NCBI GenBank assembly: GCA_927798255.1
Contig: CAKMMH010000065.1
Span: forward strand, 1 to 8,971
From: an uncultured bacterium
Lineage (GTDB): Bacteria > Bdellovibrionota_C > UBA2361 > CAKMMH01
Reading direction: 5' to 3'
Length of the DNA stretch: 8,971 nucleotides
Below, in pieces: positions 1-6,044 of the stretch. The notes under the pieces are model-generated. The model was not told where the DNA came from. It worked only from the letters and a program-made list of their open reading frames with translations, and searched no databases. Each line of letters opens with the position of its first letter. Position 1 is the first letter of the stretch. The translations under genes and the position numbers were made by a program.

Positions 1-728
1 CTTTCTGCAGAAGCAAAGTTTTCTTTAGCAACCTCTAAGTTATTGATAGATACTTCAAGTCTTGATTGAGTAGCACCTAAAACACCTCTAGTAGCAGCTA
101 GTGATACGATTGCTGAGTTAACAGCATCTAGAGCACTTCTTGAAGCAGATTGTGCTTCGTCTGCAGTTGATGCATTAATAGAGTAAGCTAACTGAGAAGA
201 CCCTGCACCCGCTAAACCTAATGCAGCAAGTGTACCTTGTGTATTATTAAAAGATATTTGTGAAGTTGATGCAGAATCAAATCCAACTTGTAATGTAACA
301 CCTGCTGAACCTGATAATAATACTACACCGTTAAACTCAGTTGTTACAGCTATACGTTCAATTTCAGATGCAAGTGATGAGAACTCGTTTTGTAGAGCTG
401 AACGTTGAACAGTCGAATATACACCGTTTGCTGATTGTTCAGCAAGTTCTGCTAATCTTGCAAGTACATCACCTATTTGCCCAAGAGCTGCATCAGCGAT
501 TGACACAGCAGAGATACCATCGTTTGCATTTCTTACAGCAACAGATGCAACTCTTTGGTCAGCTTTTAAAGAGTCAGCAATTGCAAGTCCTGCAGCGTCA
601 TCGCTTGCTTTGTTGATTCTCATACCAGATGACAACCTTTCGTAACTTGCACTAAGTTTTAGTGTAGCATTACTCAATTTTCTTTGGGCTTGTAGTGATT
701 GTACGTTTGAGCCTAATGTTATAGACAT
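1..728 (-). CDS. Flagellin, partial (C-terminus beyond the window edge)
   Basis: This is the structural subunit of the flagellar filament, exported by the flagellar type III system and polymerised outside the cell. I translated 242 codons from the ATG at 728. The N-terminal D0/D1 region is classic: MSITLGSNVQSLQAQRKLS at 1-19, then ERLSSGMRINKASDDAAGLAIA at about 30-51, NANDGIS at 68-73, LAELAEQSANG at 92-102 and FNGVVLLSG at 132-140. A short variable part (about 141-188) leads straight into the C-terminal D1 helix (AATRGVLGATQSRLE, 211-225), so the complete protein should be short (about 280 residues) and lack D2/D3 domains. The end of C-terminal D0 is missing. The start is fixed by an excellent ribosome site (GGAGG, 7 nt spacing). 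The gene is visibly richer in G+C than its neighbours, as expected of a highly expressed gene. It is divergent from trxA. I leave the symbol blank because the paralogue (fliC, flaA and so on) cannot be told. Confidence 0.97.
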   Translation of the reverse strand, partial: MSITLGSNVQSLQAQRKLSNATLKLSASYERLSSGMRINKASDDAAGLAIADSLKADQRVASVAVRNANDGISAVSIADAALGQIGDVLARLAELAEQSANGVYSTVQRSALQNEFSSLASEIERIAVTTEFNGVVLLSGSAGVTLQVGFDSASTSQISFNNTQGTLAALGLAGAGSSQLAYSINASTADEAQSASRSALDAVNSAIVSLAATRGVLGATQSRLEVSINNLEVAKENFASAE

Positions 729-735
729 ATAATAT

Positions 736-740
736 CCTCC
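736..740 (-). promoter_or_regulatory. Strong Shine-Dalgarno site of flagellin
   Basis: GGAGG on the minus strand lies 7 nt before the flagellin ATG. It sits inside AAGGAGGAT, so it also carries two GGA triplets of the kind bound by CsrA. Only the transporter at 7914-8774 has a comparably strong site in this window. Confidence 0.85.
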
Positions 741-759
741 TTGATAGAGACTCCCTTTA

Positions 760-781
760 GTTTAACAATCCTTTGTTAAAC
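760..781 (-). promoter_or_regulatory. Perfect hairpin with AGGA loop in the flagellin leader
   Basis: On the minus strand the arms GTTTAACAA and TTGTTAAAC pair perfectly (9 bp) around a 4-nt loop, AGGA. The hairpin ends about 30 nt upstream of the flagellin ATG. A GGA exposed in a small hairpin loop next to a second GGA in the Shine-Dalgarno is the usual layout of a CsrA/RsmA binding pair. The structure is seen directly; the regulator is inferred. Confidence 0.6.
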
Positions 782-804
782 AATTACATTACAGGTTTAG
801 AACC

Positions 805-826
805 CTTCCTGTATAAAACGAGGAAG
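805..826 (-). promoter_or_regulatory. Second hairpin in the flagellin leader
   Basis: CTTCCT and AGGAAG (minus strand) form a 6-bp stem around a 10-nt loop ending in ATAC. The stretch ATACAGGA crossing the loop and 3' arm resembles part of the CsrA SELEX consensus (RUACARGGAUGU) with one base missing. The stem is modest, so the fold is uncertain. Confidence 0.4.
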
Positions 827-870
827 CCTTAAATTATAATTATATGGTTAATGTATTTTTAAAGAGGACA

Positions 871-901
871 AAAGAAATCTGTTCCCTCGCTAGCTTTCTT
901 T
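871..901 (-). promoter_or_regulatory. Third hairpin in the flagellin leader
   Basis: AAAGAAA and TTTCTTT form a 7-bp A/T-rich stem around a 17-nt loop that contains GAGGGAAC, a further GGA. It is weak thermodynamically. I list it because it falls in the same leader and again presents GGA unpaired. Confidence 0.3.
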
Positions 902-987
902 GTATCTTATTTAAACACCTTAACCCGTGCTAATTGTTCTTGAAGCCGTTACTACTTTTTAAATTTTTGTTTGCTTCAATTAATTAG

Positions 988-1016
988 CTATACGGAATTT
1001 TTAAAAAAAAACTTTA
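988..1016 (-). promoter_or_regulatory. Sigma-28 (FliA)-like promoter of flagellin
   Basis: On the minus strand TAAAGTTT (1009-1016) is followed after 13 nt by CCGTATAG (988-995). The textbook FliA consensus is TAAAGTTT-N11-GCCGATAA, so the -35 is perfect, the -10 keeps CCG, and the gap from TAAA to CCG is 17 nt instead of 16. The same 17-nt spacing appears upstream of the transporter at 7914-8774. Transcription from here would give a leader of about 250 nt before the flagellin ATG. The assignment is by motif only. Confidence 0.5.
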
Positions 1017-1047
1017 ATTTCAAAAATATTTTAAAAATTTTAATAAC

Positions 1048-1075
1048 TTGAGAGATTGAAAATTTAAGTTATAAT
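1048..1075 (+). promoter_or_regulatory. Sigma-70-type promoter of trxA-prmA
   Basis: TTGAGA (1048-1053) and a perfect TATAAT (1070-1075) are separated by 16 bp. The predicted start of transcription is near 1082, about 37 nt before the trxA ATG. It lies back to back with the flagellin promoter, about 30 bp away. Confidence 0.7.
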
Positions 1076-1118
1076 GTTACTAATCTTTAAAAAATTTTTA
1101 TTTAAAGGATATAATTTT

Positions 1119-1448
1119 ATGGCAGATAATATTTTTCATATAGCTGATAAAGATTTTGAAACCCTTATTTTAGCTTCCAAAACCCCTGTACTTGTAGACT
1201 TTTGGGCGCCTTGGTGTGGCCCATGTAAAAGTTTAATGCCTGTACTTGAACAAATTGCTGAAGAATATGTAGGAAAAATTAAAATTTTTAAGATAAACGT
1301 TGATGATTATAAAGAAAATGCAGGAAAGTATAATGTTCGAGGTATCCCTAATTTGATATTATTTTGTAATGGTGAAATACTTGATCAAATTGTTGGGGCT
1401 GTTCCAAAAGATGTAATTAAGGAAATGCTTGATAAGTTCTTACAATAA
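1119..1448 (+). CDS. trxA: Thioredoxin
   Basis: This is a small cytoplasmic disulfide reductase, 109 residues, the normal size for thioredoxin. The active site WCGPCK is at 32-37, within the canonical VDFWAPWCGPCK stretch that includes the buried Asp27. The cis-proline loop is RGIPN at 74-78. Most thioredoxins have Thr after the cis-proline; here it is Asn78. There is one extra cysteine (Cys83) just after the cis-Pro strand. I chose the ATG at 1119 because AAAGGA lies 9 nt upstream and the sequence from there matches normal thioredoxin N-termini. An ATG at 1074 in the same frame overlaps the promoter -10 and would add 15 unrelated residues. It is transcribed with prmA, 26 bp downstream. Reduction by TrxB is expected from the family; no reductase gene is in the window. 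Confidence 0.95.
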   Translation: MADNIFHIADKDFETLILASKTPVLVDFWAPWCGPCKSLMPVLEQIAEEYVGKIKIFKINVDDYKENAGKYNVRGIPNLILFCNGEILDQIVGAVPKDVIKEMLDKFLQ

Positions 1449-1474
1449 CTATTAGATTAAAATTTTTTAGTATT

Positions 1475-2335
1475 ATGCAGCAGTATATATACGAACTTAC
1501 GTTTTCTTGTAATAATGTAAGTGAAGAGACATATAAACTTTTTGAACTTGGTATTTCTGGTATACAAGAAATAAGTAATACTTTATTTAAAGTTTTTGTT
1601 ACAGAAGAAGATGAATTTGAGCTATTAATAAAAAATGCTAAAAAATTAGGATTTTTATTAGTTAATAATAAAAAAATTAAAAATGAAAATTGGATAATTA
1701 AATGTCCAAGTGAATTAGAGACATTAGAAGTAGATAATTTAGAAATAATTCCTACCATTGAAAATGAAAATCATGAATTGATTTTAGCTCATGATTTAAA
1801 AGCAGATAAAATAAAATTAAAGATTATACCAGGTGCTGGATTTGGAACTGGTCATCATGAAACAACAAAAAATGTTTTAAAATTTCTTCAACATGATGAA
1901 ATTAAAAACGATGTTTCAAAAAATAATATAAAAAATGCGTTAGATATTGGAACAGGATCTGCTATTTTAGCTATTGCGGCAAATCTTTTATATAATATTC
2001 CTGTTGTGGCATTTGATAATGATGCTATGGCAATACTAAATGCTACGGAAAATATTAGGCTTAATAGTTGTAGTGATAATATATCGTTATTTTGCGGTGA
2101 AATTTCTGATGTTAATGGTAAATTTGATCTTATTTTAGCTAATATTTATGCAGAAATTTTGTTAGATATTCACGAAAATATCCTTAATTCATGTACTAAA
2201 AATACTTTTTTACTGCTATCTGGTATTCAAGAAATCAAATCTGACAAAATTATCTCAAAATACAGTGAAAATTTTAATATAATAGCTAAATTATCAGAAA
2301 ATGGTTGGACTACAATTTTATTAAAAATAAAATAA
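1475..2335 (+). CDS. prmA: Ribosomal protein L11 methyltransferase
   Basis: This class I SAM-dependent methyltransferase trimethylates ribosomal protein L11 in the cytoplasm. It has 286 residues (E. coli PrmA has 293). The N-terminal L11-recognition domain occupies about 1-95. The linker and catalytic entry motif IPGAGFGTGHHETT is at 118-131, matching the PrmA signature (FGTG.H.TT). SAM motif I, ALDIGTGSAILAIAA, is at 155-169. DNDAMAILNATENIRLNS at 181-198 supplies the acidic SAM-binding loop, and LANIYAEIL at 221-229 matches the family's VANI.A..L motif, followed by LSGI at 248-251. There is no recognisable Shine-Dalgarno before the ATG, so translation may depend on the upstream trxA. The N-terminal domain is strongly diverged and AT-driven (rich in Lys, Asn, Ile), but all catalytic motifs are intact. 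Confidence 0.93.
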   Translation: MQQYIYELTFSCNNVSEETYKLFELGISGIQEISNTLFKVFVTEEDEFELLIKNAKKLGFLLVNNKKIKNENWIIKCPSELETLEVDNLEIIPTIENENHELILAHDLKADKIKLKIIPGAGFGTGHHETTKNVLKFLQHDEIKNDVSKNNIKNALDIGTGSAILAIAANLLYNIPVVAFDNDAMAILNATENIRLNSCSDNISLFCGEISDVNGKFDLILANIYAEILLDIHENILNSCTKNTFLLLSGIQEIKSDKIISKYSENFNIIAKLSENGWTTILLKIK

Positions 2336-2377
2336 AAAAATTTTTAAGAATCTCTACCAATTAGTTTTTTGTTAGTT

Positions 2378-2383
2378 TATAAT
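2378..2383 (+). promoter_or_regulatory. -10 box very close to the start of the HTH/coiled-coil gene
   Basis: A perfect TATAAT ends only 8 nt before the ATG at 2392, so a transcript made from it would have almost no leader. No convincing -35 is seen at 16-18 bp and there is no Shine-Dalgarno. The real promoter could lie elsewhere. Confidence 0.35.
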
Positions 2384-2391
2384 TTCTACCC

Positions 2392-3588
2392 ATGGATAAT
2401 AGTGAATTTTTAACAGAATCTCAAACATTAGCATATGCTGGAATTGATCGTAATATTTTAACTCGTTTTTGTGAAACTGGTTATATAAAAACTAAGATGT
2501 TAGCAAATGGTCAGGTTTTATATAATAAATCAGAAATTGAGCGGGTGTTTGGTAAAAGACGAGAGGTTTTAGCTAATTACAAATCCAAACAATCGGTTAA
2601 TCAAGTACGGAATCAACCAATAACAAATCAATTACAAAATAGTGTTGAAAATAGTATTCAATCTCAAATGGCTGCAAATTCGGAAGTTACTTATGGCGGT
2701 GTCGTAACTAATACTTATGTAAATGAGACTTTAAGTGATAATTTTAAAAATAATACTGCTACGTATGATACAACTCGATATACAGAGAGTGTTAATACTC
2801 ATGAGCAAGAAGCAAATTATAGTGCATTTAGTGATCCTCAGAATTCTAGTTCAAGGCTTATCAAGTTTCCAGAAACTAGTAGGCAAGTGCAAGGATTTAG
2901 TACTAATTATGTAGGTTCTCAAGATTTTGATTTTTTAAACCAAATTCCAAATCAGAAGAGTTCTAATCTAAATAGCAAGTCAGATGTTAATGGAAATAAT
3001 AACTCTGAGTTTGTTAATCCTATGTTTCAAAGCGCTGCTGTTAACTTCGAAAAACAACAATCACAGCCTATAGAGCAACAAGTGCAACAACATGTTTCTT
3101 TAACTAGAAATGAAGCTACCACTGCTACAAAAAGTGATACTGGTAAATTTAGAGAAAATTTGGGCAATGAGCCACAAGAAAAACAAAATTTGTCTAATGT
3201 AAACAAACAAGCTAGCAATCCTAATGGGCATCATGTTCAACATAGCGTTAATTCTGAGCAAGTTAAAAAACTTGAAGCTGAGGTAGAAAATTTAAAACAA
3301 GAAATAGTAAAACTTCAAAGCTACGCAAGATTACAGAAAAAATTACTTGAAGTTAAAGAAAAAGAAATTAGTGAACTAAAACAAGAAAAAGATTGGCTAA
3401 AGAATCGCATTGAAAGCCAGGAAGAGAAGAATAATAGAGATCAGTTATTGATTCTTTCAGAAACAAGAGTTATTCATAATTTAATTGCTGGTAATCAAAA
3501 ATCTTCACCTTTTAGAGCAGCTTTAGAGTGGTTTGGTTTTGCAAAAAAGAGCAGGACTGAGACTATCGATATGGTTAAGCAAGATTAA
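2392..3588 (+). CDS. MerR-like HTH protein with Q/N-rich linker and C-terminal coiled coil, family unknown
   Basis: This is a 398-residue protein that I cannot assign to a named family. Residues 5-54 (FLTESQTLAYAGIDRNILTR then YIKTKMLANGQVLYNKSEIERVFG) read like a MerR/excisionase-type winged helix-turn-helix: a 'trigger' motif, recognition helix, wing, and a final helix. Residues about 62-285 are low-complexity and rich in Gln, Asn, Ser and Thr with few hydrophobics, so probably disordered. Residues about 289-345 form a strongly charged heptad coiled coil (VKKLEAEVENLKQEIVKLQ onward). A distinct tail follows, with RDQLLILSETRVIHNLI and RAALEWFGFAKK, which looks conserved rather than random. 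It has no signal peptide or membrane segment. A dimeric DNA-binding or scaffold role is inferred. The N-terminus could be mistaken for KfrA-type plasmid proteins, but I see no further support for that. Confidence 0.85.
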   Translation: MDNSEFLTESQTLAYAGIDRNILTRFCETGYIKTKMLANGQVLYNKSEIERVFGKRREVLANYKSKQSVNQVRNQPITNQLQNSVENSIQSQMAANSEVTYGGVVTNTYVNETLSDNFKNNTATYDTTRYTESVNTHEQEANYSAFSDPQNSSSRLIKFPETSRQVQGFSTNYVGSQDFDFLNQIPNQKSSNLNSKSDVNGNNNSEFVNPMFQSAAVNFEKQQSQPIEQQVQQHVSLTRNEATTATKSDTGKFRENLGNEPQEKQNLSNVNKQASNPNGHHVQHSVNSEQVKKLEAEVENLKQEIVKLQSYARLQKKLLEVKEKEISELKQEKDWLKNRIESQEEKNNRDQLLILSETRVIHNLIAGNQKSSPFRAALEWFGFAKKSRTETIDMVKQD

Positions 3589-3598
3589 AAATTTTTTT

Positions 3599-3626
3599 GA
3601 ATAATAAAAATAGAATAATAAAAATA
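3599..3626. repeat. 14-bp perfect tandem duplication
   Basis: GAATAATAAAAATA occurs twice back to back. It lies between the two convergent units, just after the stop of the HTH/coiled-coil gene. On the minus strand it falls in the open frame that runs from 3772 to 3575. The unit length is not a multiple of three. Confidence 0.8.
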
Positions 3627-3698
3627 TAAGACGCGCTTGCTAAGAAATAAATCATCGCAAAGTAGATCGTTGCAAATACGTTTTGTTTTGTTGTTGCC

Positions 3699-3854
3699 TT
3701 ATAAAACTTGTTCAATCGCGAACCTATTTCCAATGGTGTTTGCCATCTGTATTTTGATTTGTTCAATATCAATAGATGGTAAATCGAACTCGATATAATA
3801 TCTCTTTGATGTGTTCGACACTTGCACTTTGTGGGGGGGGATATTATTAATCAT
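3699..3854 (-). CDS. 51-codon ORF crossed by a poly-C tract, function unknown
   Basis: A short ORF starts at an ATG that overlaps the stop of the methyltransferase (ATGA), the usual sign of translational coupling. It reads MINNIPPHKVQVSNTSKRYY at 1-20, continues with IEFDLPSIDIEQIKI and ends in NRFAIEQVL before TAA. Codons 5-8 contain a run of eight C. The polypeptide looks like real protein (alternating acidic and hydrophobic residues, no low complexity), but I recognise no family, and it may be the remnant of a larger gene. Codon third positions are much richer in G and C than in the neighbouring genes, which suggests different ancestry. With one C fewer, the same start would instead feed a frame open to 3575, giving 92 residues with a hydrophobic C-terminal segment. 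With one C more, it would stop after 28 residues. Confidence 0.5.
   Translation of the reverse strand: MINNIPPHKVQVSNTSKRYYIEFDLPSIDIEQIKIQMANTIGNRFAIEQVL
3833..3840. repeat. Homopolymeric G8/C8 tract
   Basis: Eight G on the plus strand (C on the coding strand) lie in a genome where G is roughly one base in seven. It is by far the longest G/C homopolymer in the window. It lies at codons 5-8 of the ORF at 3699-3854, so slippage during replication would change its reading frame. Confidence 0.95.
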
Positions 3855-4630
3855 TTCTTTTTTAATTTAACGGTTAACATATTTGTTGGTAAAAAGAAAA
3901 ATATAGAATCTAAAAATACAACAAATTTTAAGAATGGGTAAATTAAAGAAAAAATCTTAAAACTTTTTTTGTATTTGTTTATGTCATTTGATACGACAAC
4001 CGTTCCTTTTTTCGTGTCTTTATTCCCTTGTAATTTTCTTAGGGCAAAAATAATCAAAAAATCCACAAAATCAGAAAAACATCTTCCGTATTTTTTGTAC
4101 TCTGTGACACTAAATGAATCTTTTGTTAATTCTTTTATTTCATTTAAATTATATCCTGCTCTTACATGGCCGTGAGCTGCATCGGTGTATCCTGTTTTAA
4201 ATTTTAAAAATCTAATAAGTCCGTTTATAGGGTTAGGAACATTGATTATAAGTTCGCCGTTATCTTTTAATATCCTATTAATTTCGTTTATTACAAATTT
4301 ATCATTATTTACATGTTCTAAAAAATCAACAATTACTACTATATCAAATTTTTTATCTTCAAATGGGAATGGATTTTTATCATTAACTTCAAAAACGTTA
4401 TCATTAACTAATTCTTTAATAAGCTTTACAGTTTCAGGTACTAAATCAGCGCTACACCATTTTCCGCCATTTTTTCTTAGTAAATAAGATATCACGCCAT
4501 TATCAGAACCGATATCTAGACATTCTTTATCGTTGTAATTTGGAAGTAACTTTTTAATGACATTAAATTTTCTTTGTTTTAAAGGGGATTTTTTAAACAA
4601 TTTTATTGCAAAATCTTTTTTTATATCCAT
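3851..4630 (-). CDS. Class I SAM-dependent methyltransferase (methyltransf_11 type), probably envelope or glycan related
   Basis: This 259-residue methyltransferase has SAM motif I LDIGSDNG at 38-45, the acidic residue after strand 2 at SADLVPETVK (60-69), DIVVIVDFLEHVNNDKFV at 96-113 (motif IV, with the DFLEHV signature of type-11 enzymes) and LKDNGELIINVPNP at 121-134. A GHVRAGY motif at 154-160 is common in the branch found in polysaccharide and lipid modification loci. Residues 187-198 and 227-248 are strongly hydrophobic, so the C-terminus may attach to the membrane. It lies 35 bp downstream of the FrhB-like gene on the same strand, and its TGA overlaps the ATG of the next ORF. No Shine-Dalgarno is visible. 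The substrate is unknown; a surface glycan or lipid is inferred from the type of neighbours. Confidence 0.85.
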   Translation of the reverse strand: MDIKKDFAIKLFKKSPLKQRKFNVIKKLLPNYNDKECLDIGSDNGVISYLLRKNGGKWCSADLVPETVKLIKELVNDNVFEVNDKNPFPFEDKKFDIVVIVDFLEHVNNDKFVINEINRILKDNGELIINVPNPINGLIRFLKFKTGYTDAAHGHVRAGYNLNEIKELTKDSFSVTEYKKYGRCFSDFVDFLIIFALRKLQGNKDTKKGTVVVSNDINKYKKSFKIFSLIYPFLKFVVFLDSIFFFLPTNMLTVKLKKK

Positions 4631-4665
4631 AAAACAATACTCATAAAATTATTTTAATCTAAAAA

Positions 4666-6009
4666 TTATTTTTTAAATTTTCTTTTTAAATTATTAATAT
4701 AAAGAAATATATAACCAAAATTACTTAGTAATATTTTTAAAATAAAATTTCTAATGCTCGGATAAAAACATAATATGTGAAATATATTTGATATTCTTTG
4801 TTTTAATAATTTTTCTTGAGATAAATTTGGAATTAATTTTTCATAATCACCAAAATCAACTTTTCCTTCTTTTTTAATAAAATACCATGCTCTTAATTTT
4901 TTTGATTTCAGCATTTTTTTATTACATTTATCTGCAATTTCTTTTGGTAATTCCTTTATACTTATGGCGTTATTTTCGAAAGCAAAGTTTATAAGCTCGT
5001 TACCAATATCAGATCTTACTAAAACAAAGCTATAACCATCATTAAAATTAATATTTTTTATGTCTTTAAAATTTTTTAAATCCCTTTTTTTAAACCAAGG
5101 ATCTCCTACTGAGATATCTGCAAGCTCTGAAGCGCCATCAAAACAGTACATACATCTTTTAGGAGTGTAGAGATGGTACATCACATTTAGTACTTCATGA
5201 GATGTCGGCCTAAAGAATTTTTTCTTTGGGAAATATACAGGGATAATATCGTCATTTTCTAGTCTTACATGTGGAGTTCCTGGGTGTTTGCCATATCTTG
5301 AGATGTATTCTTTTATATTTAATTTATCTAATCCAAACTTTTTAAAAATTATTCTTTTTGCTACAACTTCAACTTGAGCGTGACAAAATAACCCTATGGT
5401 GACTAAAATCCTATTATTAATTTTAGGATTTAGTTTTCTAATTTTCCAAAGAGCTTGTATTTGGCATGGAAGTCCAACGATAGCGAATTTTCCACTTTCA
5501 TTCTCTATTTCTTTTAAAACATCTAAAGTTAAGCTCCTAGAGTATTTAGATTTTCCTGTATTTAGTATATCTTCTTTGCTTCGGGCCACTATAGCTTTTG
5601 CTTTAAAACATTCCTTTTCGTCGCTTGAGATTAATATAGCCCCCTGAATTTTTGATGTTTCAAGCAGAGAAACTAAAAATGCCTTTATGAAACCTCCACT
5701 TGTGCCTTTTTGTCTAATATTATCATTGTTTGCAAAACTTAAATAAGCACCTTGGTAATCACCAAGTGTGGTTTCCATATTATATGGTTTTTTATGGAAC
5801 TTTTCGTAATATCTTAGGAAATCAACCCCTGTACCTTGGCAAACTTGCTTACATATACCGCAATTTATACAATTTTCTTCGGAGACTCTTGGAATATTAT
5901 CGTTATCTTTTTTTATAATATTAAAAGGACAACTTGCTATACAGGCGCCACAACTATTACAAAGCTTTGATTCGACAATGTTTTTTATATTATTTTCTTT
6001 ATTCGCCAC
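4666..6009 (-). CDS. Coenzyme F420 hydrogenase/dehydrogenase beta subunit (FrhB)-family iron-sulfur protein
   Basis: The protein has 447 residues. An N-terminal two-cluster ferredoxin domain has C17-x2-C20-x2-C23-x3-C27-P and C47-x2-C50-x2-C53-x3-C57, ligands for two [4Fe-4S] centres. The FrhB core follows, with GTSGGF at 102-107, VGLPCQIQAL at 178-187, GLFC at 206-209, and CMYCFDGASELADISVGDPW at 286-305, whose cysteines are typical of the family. The C-terminal about 50 residues are hydrophobic and basic and may be membrane-peripheral. Known relatives are flavin-dependent reductases; bacterial members lacking F420 are frequent in polysaccharide loci, often beside pyruvyl or methyl transferases, but their reactions are mostly unproven. 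The start is GTG at 6009, chosen because a well-formed promoter ends 6 nt upstream and the product then begins just before the ferredoxin domain. It is the first gene of the minus-strand unit with the methyltransferase. Confidence 0.9.
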   Translation of the reverse strand: MANKENNIKNIVESKLCNSCGACIASCPFNIIKKDNDNIPRVSEENCINCGICKQVCQGTGVDFLRYYEKFHKKPYNMETTLGDYQGAYLSFANNDNIRQKGTSGGFIKAFLVSLLETSKIQGAILISSDEKECFKAKAIVARSKEDILNTGKSKYSRSLTLDVLKEIENESGKFAIVGLPCQIQALWKIRKLNPKINNRILVTIGLFCHAQVEVVAKRIIFKKFGLDKLNIKEYISRYGKHPGTPHVRLENDDIIPVYFPKKKFFRPTSHEVLNVMYHLYTPKRCMYCFDGASELADISVGDPWFKKRDLKNFKDIKNINFNDGYSFVLVRSDIGNELINFAFENNAISIKELPKEIADKCNKKMLKSKKLRAWYFIKKEGKVDFGDYEKLIPNLSQEKLLKQRISNIFHILCFYPSIRNFILKILLSNFGYIFLYINNLKRKFKK

Positions 6010-6015
6010 ATAATT

Positions 6016-6044
6016 ATGATATATTTGTAAATGTATATGATCAA
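6016..6044 (-). promoter_or_regulatory. Sigma-70-type promoter of the FrhB-like/methyltransferase unit, possibly leaderless
   Basis: On the minus strand TTGATC (6039-6044) and TATCAT (6016-6021) are exactly 17 bp apart. The -10 box ends 6 nt before the GTG at 6009, so transcription would begin at or next to the start codon. No Shine-Dalgarno is present, which is consistent with a leaderless mRNA. Confidence 0.55.

Noticed and set aside
341..616. Plus-strand 91-codon ORF very rich in Leu and Gln
   Set aside because: It is the antisense of the flagellin coding region, and its composition is an artefact of the flagellin codons.
1417..1758. Minus-strand ORF across the trxA-prmA junction
   Set aside because: It is antisense to prmA, which has all its family motifs; the product is Ser/Asn/Leu-rich with no recognisable feature.
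3575..3772. Stand-alone 65-codon minus-strand ORF with a TTG start
   Set aside because: The TTG has no ribosome site, and the frame is open well upstream to the C tract. I treat it only as the possible downstream part of the ORF at 3854 in its 7-C state.
3969..4487. Plus-strand ORFs of 68 and 100 codons
   Set aside because: They lie antisense to the methyltransferase, whose SAM motifs are clear; they have no ribosome sites.
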